From positions 1-47,517 of the forward strand of contig CAZSNT010000072.1 in NCBI GenBank assembly GCA_964607765.1: 47,517 nucleotides of DNA, given 5' to 3'. Both the position numbers and the translations under genes were made by a program. The DNA is from CAZSNT01 sp964607765. Lineage in GTDB: Bacteria > Verrucomicrobiota > Lentisphaeria > Oligosphaerales > JABHEG01. Below are positions 40,488-47,517 of this stretch, one piece after another; position 1 is the stretch's first letter; each line of letters opens with the position of its first letter. The notes below the pieces were generated by a model. The model worked only from the letters and a program-made list of their open reading frames with translations, ran no database searches and was not told where the DNA came from.

Positions 40488-41660
40488 ATGGCGGCGGATC
40501 TTGCTTTCGCCATTATCACTCCGCACACGGTCCGGAAATCTCGCACGGGCGCTGTGCTGGCACGGCTTCTGGGGCGGACATCTTCAGAACTGGTGGCCAT
40601 GCAGATGTTCGCTCCCACGCGGGAGCTTGCCGAGCAGTACGCGGCAAGTATTGGGCCGGGCCGTGAGCCGGATGACGAGCCCTACCGGGAGCTGATCCGG
40701 GATTACATCCTCGAGAACATGAGCCCTGACCCTGACGGGCGTCGACACCGGGTTCTGATGGTTGTGTTTCGGGGGACTGATGCGTTTCGGGACGTGAGCG
40801 AGGTCGTCGGGCACCTGAAGATCAGCTGCCACACGGGCGAGACGATCCGGGATACCTACGGCGACCTGGTCAGACACCCTGGTGGTTCTGTGCGCTACTT
40901 CGAGCCTGCTGTTCTCACGGCGGATTCGGCGGACACGGTAGCGAGTGAGTTGCGGATGTGGCTGGAGTTTGCCCGCCGGCAGCCTGCCGTTCTCGAGAAC
41001 ATCTGCGAGTACGACGCCCCCTCCAGCGTGGAGCAGACGCTGGCCCTGATAAAACCGGACAGCTGGCGGAGCGCTCACCGATCCCGGCCAGGAGCGATCA
41101 TCGACATGTTCAGCCGAACCGGGCTGCGAATCATCGGCTGCAAGTACTGCCGCATGTCAGTGGCCCAGGCGCTGCGGTTTTACGGTCCGGTGCGCGCGAG
41201 CCTGACCGAGAAGCTGGCCCCGGAGGCGGGAGCACGGGCCCGCAAACTCCTGGAACGCGGCCTGAAGATATCTCTGACCGATGAGACACAGGCCGACCTG
41301 ACTGCGTTGCTCGGCGAGCCTTACGCGCAGGAGCAGTTTGCGCGGATTGTGGCGTTCATGACCGGCAGGGATCCGACTGAGTGCCCGGAGTCCGAGCTGG
41401 ATCAGCCCGGCACGGCCAGTTGCCTGGCGCTGGTCTACGAAGGAGGCGATGCGATCAGCAAGATCCGGACAGTGCTCGGCCCGACCGATCCGACCAAGGC
41501 GCCGGCCGGCACCATTCGCCGTGAGTTCGGCTCTGACGTGATGGTCAACACGGCGCATGCCTCCGACAGTCTGGCCAATGCCGCGCGTGAGATGGCCATC
41601 TTGCGCTTGCATGAGAGTAATTTTGTGCCAATCGTAGAGGAAGCGCTGGCTCAGCACTGA
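40488..41660 (+). CDS. Fused double nucleoside-diphosphate-kinase-domain protein
   Basis: 390-aa protein made of two NDK-like domains. The C-terminal one (about 183-372) keeps the NDK active site: ALIKPDS (Lys189), GTIRREFG, and NTAHASDS with catalytic His357, but carries an extra ~70 residues around 235-305. The N-terminal one (about 5-160) keeps the outline (RTGAVLARLL, LVAMQMFAPTRELAEQYA, GETIRDTYGD, ADSADTVASELRMWL) but lacks both key residues: the Lys position is Thr11 and the His position is Leu143. It probably acts as a kinase through the C-half, with the N-half structural or ligand-binding. Follows the activator gene by 228 bp. Confidence 0.8.
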   Translation: MAADLAFAIITPHTVRKSRTGAVLARLLGRTSSELVAMQMFAPTRELAEQYAASIGPGREPDDEPYRELIRDYILENMSPDPDGRRHRVLMVVFRGTDAFRDVSEVVGHLKISCHTGETIRDTYGDLVRHPGGSVRYFEPAVLTADSADTVASELRMWLEFARRQPAVLENICEYDAPSSVEQTLALIKPDSWRSAHRSRPGAIIDMFSRTGLRIIGCKYCRMSVAQALRFYGPVRASLTEKLAPEAGARARKLLERGLKISLTDETQADLTALLGEPYAQEQFARIVAFMTGRDPTECPESELDQPGTASCLALVYEGGDAISKIRTVLGPTDPTKAPAGTIRREFGSDVMVNTAHASDSLANAAREMAILRLHESNFVPIVEEALAQH

Positions 41661-41719
41661 AGACCGACGCACATGCTGACGGCGGTCCGGGAGCCGACAC
41701 AAACGGGAGTGGCCAGACC

Positions 41720-42616
41720 ATGACAAACAACGGCAGACTGCTGCTTCTGGATGGTTACGCGCACATCTATCGCAGTTTCTACGCGATCCGTGAACTCACC
41801 AACCCGCGGGGCGAGCCGGTCAACGCGCTGTTCGCCATGGCCCGGCTTCTGATGAAACTGGACCAGGAATACCCCCACGAGTTTGCCGCCCTGGTGATGG
41901 ACAAAGGCAAGCCGGTCAAGCGCATAGAGATTCTGCCTGAGTACAAAGCCACGCGCGTTCCGATGCCGGACCCGCTCCGTGCGCAGGTTCCGCTCATCCG
42001 CGAGTGGGCAGAGGCCTGCGGCTGGGTGATCGTCGAGGAGGAGGGACGTGAAGCTGACGACCTGATCGCGGCACTCGCCAAGGCGCGCGAGGGACGTGAG
42101 ACGTTCATCTTCTCGCACGACAAAGACCTGGCCCAGTTGGTTGAGCCGGGAGTCTCGCTCGTACTGCCCGGCGGCAAAGGCAAACCCAATGTGCTGGATG
42201 AGGCCGGCGTGATTGAGAAGTTCGGCGTGCCCCCGGGCGCGATCTGTGATTACCTGGCGATGATTGGCGACAACGTGGACAACATCCCGGGCATTCCCGG
42301 CGTGGGGCCCAAGACGGCGGTGAAACTGCTGCAGCAGTTCGGCAGCGTGGATGCGATGCTGTTGGCACTCGACCAGATCGAGCGGCAGAGCATACGCGAC
42401 AAGGTGCGTGACGCCGCAGACGTGCTGCACCGCAATCAGACGCTCGTGGCGCTGGACACTGCGCCGCCGGCCGGCTGGCAGGGCATGGCGAGCGTGCGGC
42501 GGACCGAACCGCAGTGGGATGTGCTGATCGGCACGGCCAGGGATCATGGGTTCAAGTCCGTGGTGACCAGTCTGCAGAAAGCGAAACAAGATGCCATGAA
42601 CCCGATGTTGTTCTGA
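41720..42616 (+). CDS. Stand-alone 5'-3' exonuclease (PolA N-terminal type)
   Basis: 298-aa FEN-family nuclease. Metal-binding acids appear in order: LLLDGYAHIYRSFYA, ALVMDKG, EGREADDLIAAL, FSHDKDLAQLV and IGDNVDNIPG. The helix-hairpin-helix is IPGVGPKTAVKLL. It corresponds to the 5' nuclease of DNA polymerase I without the polymerase, so it could process Okazaki fragments with a separate Pol I or act like E. coli ExoIX. GGGAG lies about 11 bases before the ATG. 59 bp after the NDK gene. Confidence 0.92.
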   Translation: MTNNGRLLLLDGYAHIYRSFYAIRELTNPRGEPVNALFAMARLLMKLDQEYPHEFAALVMDKGKPVKRIEILPEYKATRVPMPDPLRAQVPLIREWAEACGWVIVEEEGREADDLIAALAKAREGRETFIFSHDKDLAQLVEPGVSLVLPGGKGKPNVLDEAGVIEKFGVPPGAICDYLAMIGDNVDNIPGIPGVGPKTAVKLLQQFGSVDAMLLALDQIERQSIRDKVRDAADVLHRNQTLVALDTAPPAGWQGMASVRRTEPQWDVLIGTARDHGFKSVVTSLQKAKQDAMNPMLF

Positions 42617-42685
42617 TCGTCAGTGCAACAGCGTGTCGCGGTGCGACCGGGCGTGGCTGGTTTGGTGTCAGAAGGAGAGTCCTGT

Positions 42686-43696
42686 ATGGCCAGCAATGAT
42701 GGTGCGGTTCTTGGGTATGACATTGGCGGCACGAAGGTGGCGGTCTGTGTGGCAGACTGCGACGGCGTGATCCGGGCGGATGAGCGTTTGGCTTCGGGTG
42801 CCCTCAGCGAGTATGGGGACGTGCTGCCGCAGATGGCGGCGGCGGGCAAGCGAGTTGTGGCCGAGGCCGGCTTCACGCTCGATGATATCCGGGCAGTTGG
42901 CATCTGCGCACCGGGGCCGCTGGACATTCCGAACGGCGTCATGCAGAAGTCTCCGAACCTGGTTTGGGACGGCGTGCCGATCCGGGACGATCTGGCTCGG
43001 GAGCTTGGCGTTCGCGCCTGTCTCGACAACGATGCGAACGCGGGTGTTCTGGCCGAGTGGTTCTTCGGTATCGCCAAGGGCTTGCAGGACGTGATCTACC
43101 TGACGATGAGCACGGGCGTGGGCGGCGGCGTAGTCGTGGGCGGGCAGCTGATGCAGGGCGCGACCGGCGTGGCTGCGGAGCTTGGCCACGTGATTCTGGA
43201 CATTGACGGGCCGCTGTGCGGCTGTGGCATGCGCGGGTGTCTGGAGGCATTCTGCGGCGGCCGGAACGTGGCGCTGCGGGCGCAGGCCCTGCTGCGGGAC
43301 CGACCGGACCATGCCCTGATGAAGCTGCCGGAAGTGGACGGCGATCTATCGAAGCTCAACTTTCAGGCGATCCGGGAAGGGGCGAAGGCCGAGATCCCGC
43401 TGGCTGTCGAGCTCTGGGATGAGATCTGCCTGCGTCTGGCGCAGGGCATCGGGATTTTCCTGTCCACGTTCAACTCCGAAATGATCGTTCTGGGCACGGC
43501 CGCGTACTACGCCGGCGACTTCCTGATGGACCCCGTGCGTCGCTATCTGCGCCGTTTCGCGTGGGCCGATATGCGGGATCCCTGCCGGTTGGAGATCACG
43601 GCTCTCGGCGAGAAGATCGGCGAACTGGCCGGCGTATCGGTGGCGCTCTACGACCTGTACCACCGCGGCGAATGGGATCTGCCGCAGGCGGACTAA
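42686..43696 (+). CDS. ROK-family sugar kinase (glucokinase-like)
   Basis: 336-aa kinase of the ROK family. The ATP-binding start is LGYDIGGTKVAVCV. The active-site region has LDNDANAGVLAEW, STGVGGGVVVGG and ELGHVILDIDGPLCGCGMRGCLEAFCGG with the ROK zinc motif C-x-C-G-x-x-G-C-x-E. No N-terminal DNA-binding domain, so it is an enzyme and not a NagC/XylR repressor. Probable substrate is glucose or another hexose. AAGGAGAG lies about seven bases before the ATG. 3' end overlaps convergent recJ by 4 bp. Confidence 0.92.
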   Translation: MASNDGAVLGYDIGGTKVAVCVADCDGVIRADERLASGALSEYGDVLPQMAAAGKRVVAEAGFTLDDIRAVGICAPGPLDIPNGVMQKSPNLVWDGVPIRDDLARELGVRACLDNDANAGVLAEWFFGIAKGLQDVIYLTMSTGVGGGVVVGGQLMQGATGVAAELGHVILDIDGPLCGCGMRGCLEAFCGGRNVALRAQALLRDRPDHALMKLPEVDGDLSKLNFQAIREGAKAEIPLAVELWDEICLRLAQGIGIFLSTFNSEMIVLGTAAYYAGDFLMDPVRRYLRRFAWADMRDPCRLEITALGEKIGELAGVSVALYDLYHRGEWDLPQAD

Positions 43697-45399
43697 CGCG
43701 CTTCGCGCACGTCAAGCACTCGGGCTTGCGGGGTACAGCGGCCGGCGAACCGGTTGAGCTGTGGCGCGTAGACCAGACTCCACGGCGGCTGGGGCATGTC
43801 GGCGACCAGCCGGTTGAACGCGATGAAGTCCATCCTGGCCCCCGACGCGTCGGCAATGGCGCCGCGAGTGTGTTTCTGTGCAACCACGTTCTGGCGCTCA
43901 GGCCACACGCCGTGCGTCACGAATACCGGCTCGGGGTTGCTGTGGCCGAACGGTTCGAGCAGTTCGACCTGTTCGAAAAACGCTGACGTGAGTTCGGCCA
44001 GGGACACCTGTCCGCACACCTCTTGCACAGGCACGATCTCCTCGGCCTGGATGGCAGTGTGAGCCGACTCTTCCAGCCGTCGGCAGAACGTCTCCATCTG
44101 AGCTGCCGGAAGCGACAGACCAGCCGCCATCGTGTGCCCGCCGAACCGCGTGAGCACGTCCCGACACGTCTCGAGCAGATCGACCAGGTTGATCTGCCTG
44201 ACGCTTCGGCCAGAGCCCACAAACTGTCCGTCCGAGTCCCGGGTCAGGACGAAAGCGGGACGGCAGTACCGACGGGCCAGTCGGGATGCCACGATGCCCA
44301 CCACACCTTGATGCCACTGCTCGTCCCACACAACAATGGTGCGCCTGGCACTGAGGTCGGGCAGGGCGGAGATTTGCTCCTCCGCGGCCACGAGCGTTTG
44401 CTCCTCGATCTGCTGCCGCTGCTTGTTGTGCTTCTCTAGTGCGCGGGCAAGAGCCGTGGCGTCCGCCATGCTGTTCGCCTGGAGCAGACTCAGGCTCTCG
44501 GCGGGATCCCCCATCCGGCCCGCCGCGTTGAGCCGCGGCGCCAGCCGGTACGTGATGTCAGACGCGCGCATCACATCGCGCACTCCGGACATCTCGCACA
44601 AGGCGTGCAGTCCCGGGCGGTGTTGGCGGCCGAGAACCTTGAGCCCGTGCTGTACCAGAATCCGGTTCTCGTGCAGCAGCGGCACAATGTCGGCAACCGT
44701 GCCGATCGCTACCAGGTCGAGACCGGTCCTGAGGTCTGTCTGGCCACCGCCGAGCCCGTGTTCTCTGCCGTATTTCAGGAATGCATGGCAGACTTTGAAG
44801 GCGACCCCCACACCCGCCAGGTCGGCGCACTCGGGCGGGCTGCCGGGAAGCTTCGGATTGACGATCGCCGTGGCGCTGAGCTTCTGCGTGCCCGGTGTGT
44901 GATGATCGGTGACGATGACGTCCAGGCCGTGGGCCAGGGCGGAGGCGACGGCGTCGTAGCTGGTGATCCCGCAGTCCACCGTGACGAGCAGGTTGAACTT
45001 CTCGGCCAGAGCCTTGTCAATGGAGTCGGGCGTCAGGCCGTATCCGTCATCAATGCGGTGCGGCAGAACGCATAGCGTGTTGCCCCCGTTCTGGCGCAGC
45101 ACCCAGGACAGCAACGCGGCCGCCGTGATGCCGTCCGTGTCGTAGTCGCCGTGGATCAGGATGCGTTCGCCACGGTGCACAGCTTCCCAAAGGCGCTTCG
45201 CCGCCTCGTGCGTGCCGGGCAGAGCGTACGGATCGGTGAGTCGGTTCAGCAGCGGGTGGAGAAAACCGTCAACGGTCGCGGCAGTGATGCCCCGGCATGA
45301 CAGTGCAATCGCAGCGGGACGGGTGAACCCTGTCGCTTCTATCAGTTGCTGGACGTTTTTCTCACTGGTGGCCGCTACCTCCCATCGGCATTCATCCAT
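43693..45399 (-). CDS. recJ: Single-strand DNA exonuclease RecJ
   Basis: 568-aa 5'-3' single-strand exonuclease of the DHH family. Motifs: HGDYDTDGITAAALL (motif I), LLVTVDCGI (II), VIVTDHHTPG (DHH, III), the DHHA1 domain with WHQGVVGIVASRLARRY and GSGRS, then an OB-like C-terminal domain. Length is normal. ATG at 45399, with an AAGGAC-type site upstream. Acts in recombination and mismatch-repair excision; possible functional partner of mutS and recN in this window but not cotranscribed with them. Confidence 0.95.
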   Translation of the reverse strand: MDECRWEVAATSEKNVQQLIEATGFTRPAAIALSCRGITAATVDGFLHPLLNRLTDPYALPGTHEAAKRLWEAVHRGERILIHGDYDTDGITAAALLSWVLRQNGGNTLCVLPHRIDDGYGLTPDSIDKALAEKFNLLVTVDCGITSYDAVASALAHGLDVIVTDHHTPGTQKLSATAIVNPKLPGSPPECADLAGVGVAFKVCHAFLKYGREHGLGGGQTDLRTGLDLVAIGTVADIVPLLHENRILVQHGLKVLGRQHRPGLHALCEMSGVRDVMRASDITYRLAPRLNAAGRMGDPAESLSLLQANSMADATALARALEKHNKQRQQIEEQTLVAAEEQISALPDLSARRTIVVWDEQWHQGVVGIVASRLARRYCRPAFVLTRDSDGQFVGSGRSVRQINLVDLLETCRDVLTRFGGHTMAAGLSLPAAQMETFCRRLEESAHTAIQAEEIVPVQEVCGQVSLAELTSAFFEQVELLEPFGHSNPEPVFVTHGVWPERQNVVAQKHTRGAIADASGARMDFIAFNRLVADMPQPPWSLVYAPQLNRFAGRCTPQARVLDVREAR

Positions 45400-45428
45400 G
45401 AGGGAGTCCTTTTCATCTTGTTGATCGC

Positions 45429-45457
45429 ACTATACCCGGCTAAGGGTGCGGTGTCGC
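45429..45457 (-). promoter_or_regulatory. Candidate recJ promoter
   Basis: On the minus strand GCGACA (45452-45457, four of six) and TATAGT (45429-45434, five of six) are 17 bp apart, about 30 bp before the recJ ATG. Confidence 0.4.
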
Positions 45458-45776
45458 CCGGCCGTCGCGTTTTTGCCCAGCCGCGGCTCGGACGTATGTG
45501 TCCCGTGGCATGTCCGGGGCACGCGGGAGAGCAGCGTCGGCGTTCATGGCCCGTAATGCCTCAGAGTACGGGTGGCGCGTGGCGGTCAGGGACTGCCCGC
45601 CGTACATCTGCATGCAGGCCGCGCGGCCCCCGAGCGGCACGGGTGCGCTCTGCTCCTCACGTAACTGGTTGCCATGGCTCCCGCCGCGACGTGGCACCGC
45701 CGGACCCAGACCGTTATGGTACGCCCGGATGCTCGGCCGATAGTAGAACCCAACCACAGGGGAGTGCACGCTTCAA
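45458..45776. other. Intergenic region upstream of araB
   Basis: Rest of the 377-bp recJ-araB divergent gap. Both strands are open for about 100 codons in places, but without family signal or ribosome binding site. A GATAGTAG near 45740 could be an araB -10. I see no AraC-type operator. Confidence 0.4.
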
Positions 45777-47483
45777 ATGGACGCTGACAGGAGTTACGCG
45801 ATTGGTCTGGACTACGGAAGCAATTCAGTACGGTGCGTCATCGTGGATTGCCGAAGCGGCGAGGAACTGGGGCAGAGCGTCTGGGGTTATCCCAGCGGCA
45901 CGGCGGGTGTTCTCACAGACCCGGGCAATCCACACGTTGCGCGCCAATCGCCCTTGGACTTTGTTGCGGGGTTGACGGCAACCGTGCTTCCCGCGCTGGA
46001 GCGGGCTTCCGCAACGGCCGGCTTCTCTCCTGACCGCATCATCGGCATTGGCGTCGACACGACCGGATCCACGCCGATCCCCGTCGACGCCTCCATGCAG
46101 CCGCTGGCGGCGCAGCCGCGGTTCGCAGACAACCTGAACGCGATGGCGTGGATGTGGAAGGACCACTCCGCGATGCACGAAGCGGAGCGCATCACGGCGG
46201 CAGCGGAACAGATGCGCCCGGAGTACCTGGCCAAGTGCGGCGGAACATATTCTTCGGAGTGGTTCTTCTCGAAGCTGTGGCACTGCCTGAACGTGGATCG
46301 CGAGGTCTTCAATGCGGCGCACACCTGGCTCGAGTTCGCCGACTTCATCCCTGCGGTGCTGGCGGGCATCACGGATCCGGCCGCGGTCAAACCCGGCGTG
46401 TGTGCTGCCGGCCACAAGGCGATGTATTGCGAGGAGTGGGGAGGACTGCCTGACGCCGAATTCCTGAGTGCGTTGGATCCTGCGCTCGGGCAGTTGCGTT
46501 CACGACTCTACCCCAAAGCCTACACCGTGGATCAGTTGGCCGGTCGGCTCTGCCCGGAGTATGCCGAGAAACTCGGGCTCCCCGAAGGCATTGCCATCGC
46601 GGTCGGCGCTTTTGACGCCCATCTCGGCGCGGTCGGAGCGGGCGTCTCCCAGGGGCGGATGGTGAAGATCATCGGCACATCGACCTGTGATGTGCTAGTG
46701 GCTCCGGCCGACACGCAGTTGCCCGATATCCCCGGCGTCTGCGGCATCGTCAACGGCTCGGTCTTGCCCGGGTATTACGGCATCGAGGCGGGGCAATCCG
46801 CCGTAGGCGACATATTCAACTGGTTCGTGACGCAGGTCTGCAAAGGCGACGCCGACCTGCACGCGGAGCTGACTGAGAAGGCTGCCAGTCTGCAACCGGG
46901 CCAGAGCGGACTCCTGGCCCTGGACTGGAACAACGGGAATCGCACAATCCTGGTGGACGCGCGCCTGACAGGGCTCCTCATCGGGCAGACGCTGCATACG
47001 TCACGGGAGGAGATCTACAGGGCGCTGATCGAGGCCACGGCTTACGGGGCCAGGAAGATCCTGGACCGGATCGCGGAGTATGGCGTTGAGGTCAGGGAGG
47101 TCGTGAACTGCGGCGGGATCGCCGAGAAGAATCCCATGTTCATGCAGATCTACGCAGATGTCCTCGGCAGACGCATGGTGGTCTCCGCATCATCTCAGAC
47201 CTGCGCTTTGGGCGCGGCTATCGCCGCTGCAGTCGCTGCCGGTGCAGGTGCGGGCGGCTACGACACGATGGAATCCGCGCAGGCCGCGCTCTGTACGTAC
47301 CGGGACGAGGCCTACGAACCGGATCCCAGGCGCCGAGCCGTCTACGATCAGCTCTACGAACTGTACTCCGAGTTGCACGACAGCTTCGGTGTCGGTGGCA
47401 GCAGTTTCGATCACTCACACGTGATGAAACGCCTGCTCGAGATCCAACAAGCCACCAATGAGCAATCAATGTCGTTGAGTTAA
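45777..47483 (+). CDS. araB: Ribulokinase
   Basis: 568-aa FGGY carbohydrate kinase phosphorylating L-ribulose. IGLDYGSNSVRCVIVD starts the N-terminal domain. GIGVDTTGSTPIPVD, CGGTYSSEWFFSKLWH and ADFIPAVLAG are ribulokinase-like. The C-terminal domain has GAFDAHLGAVGAGV, IIGTSTCDVLVAP, LDWNNGNRTILVDARLTGLLIG, NCGGIAEKNPMFMQIYADVLG and ALGAAIAAAVAAGA. Length matches the AraB subgroup of FGGY kinases. GGGGAG lies about 12 bases before the ATG. The gene is complete, and araD or araA may follow beyond the window. Confidence 0.92.
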   Translation: MDADRSYAIGLDYGSNSVRCVIVDCRSGEELGQSVWGYPSGTAGVLTDPGNPHVARQSPLDFVAGLTATVLPALERASATAGFSPDRIIGIGVDTTGSTPIPVDASMQPLAAQPRFADNLNAMAWMWKDHSAMHEAERITAAAEQMRPEYLAKCGGTYSSEWFFSKLWHCLNVDREVFNAAHTWLEFADFIPAVLAGITDPAAVKPGVCAAGHKAMYCEEWGGLPDAEFLSALDPALGQLRSRLYPKAYTVDQLAGRLCPEYAEKLGLPEGIAIAVGAFDAHLGAVGAGVSQGRMVKIIGTSTCDVLVAPADTQLPDIPGVCGIVNGSVLPGYYGIEAGQSAVGDIFNWFVTQVCKGDADLHAELTEKAASLQPGQSGLLALDWNNGNRTILVDARLTGLLIGQTLHTSREEIYRALIEATAYGARKILDRIAEYGVEVREVVNCGGIAEKNPMFMQIYADVLGRRMVVSASSQTCALGAAIAAAVAAGAGAGGYDTMESAQAALCTYRDEAYEPDPRRRAVYDQLYELYSELHDSFGVGGSSFDHSHVMKRLLEIQQATNEQSMSLS

Positions 47484-47517
47484 GGAGTTGGTCGCCATCC
47501 CGGAAGATTAGGGTGAA

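Noticed and set aside
45440..45769. Minus-strand 109-codon frame between recJ and araB
   Set aside because: No ribosome binding site, no family similarity, and it crosses the likely recJ promoter region.

Overview
This window is a high-GC (roughly 60-65 %) stretch of a Gram-negative bacterial chromosome. Lipobox-bearing lipoproteins, an LpoB/YcfL-type envelope cluster, a stand-alone 5'-3' exonuclease, a paired NDK-domain protein and dispersed REP-like hairpins fit a PVC-superphylum bacterium. Kiritimatiellota or Lentisphaerota is my best guess, but this is inference from gene style and not a phylogenetic result. Most genes are housekeeping. I saw no rRNA, tRNA, CRISPR array, complete insertion sequence or prophage.

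Layout. The left edge (1-440) holds the C-terminal end of a REP-associated tyrosine transposase followed by REP-like 81-bp repeats. A tight operon follows: glnS-gltX-der-maf (599-5985). Two small TRL-like lipoproteins (6140-6866) converge on trxB. On the minus strand, 11644 to 7941 is a five-gene lipoprotein cluster: lpoB, a COG3014-like TPR lipoprotein, a YcfL-like protein, a CsgG-like lipoprotein and a glycine-zipper lipoprotein. Plus-strand genes 12066-15153 encode a sugar-nucleotide epimerase, a YwlE-type low-molecular-weight phosphatase, an enolase-superfamily enzyme and a small membrane protein. They converge on dnaK-groES-groEL (19309 to 15244, minus), which ends in a clear terminator.

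Next come recN, a TPR lipoprotein, dnaG and a Dus-family tRNA modification gene (19853-25450, plus). A minus-strand set paaK, ACT-domain protein, mutS follows (29779 to 25462). Then ruvC, a Gfo/Idh/MocA oxidoreductase and a small hypothetical (30060-31967, plus); a 926-residue envelope protein with carboxypeptidase-regulatory-like repeats and a PDZ domain (minus); a zinc-ribbon protein overlapping a 644-residue HEAT-repeat membrane protein (plus); and an alpha/beta hydrolase (minus). The right end carries a sigma-54 activator with an unusual N-terminus, the double-NDK protein, a 5'-3' exonuclease and a ROK kinase (38706-43696, plus), then recJ (minus) and araB (plus).

How the genes relate. 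Replication and repair genes (dnaG, recN, mutS, ruvC, recJ, 5'-3' exonuclease) are scattered through the window and do not form one operon. The lipoprotein cluster is the best candidate for a multi-protein envelope machine. Several intergenic gaps carry short-period repeats: heptads, octads whose copies supply stop codons, REP hairpins, and three TGTGWCACA sites 22 bp apart near dnaK. These are the least explained part of the window.
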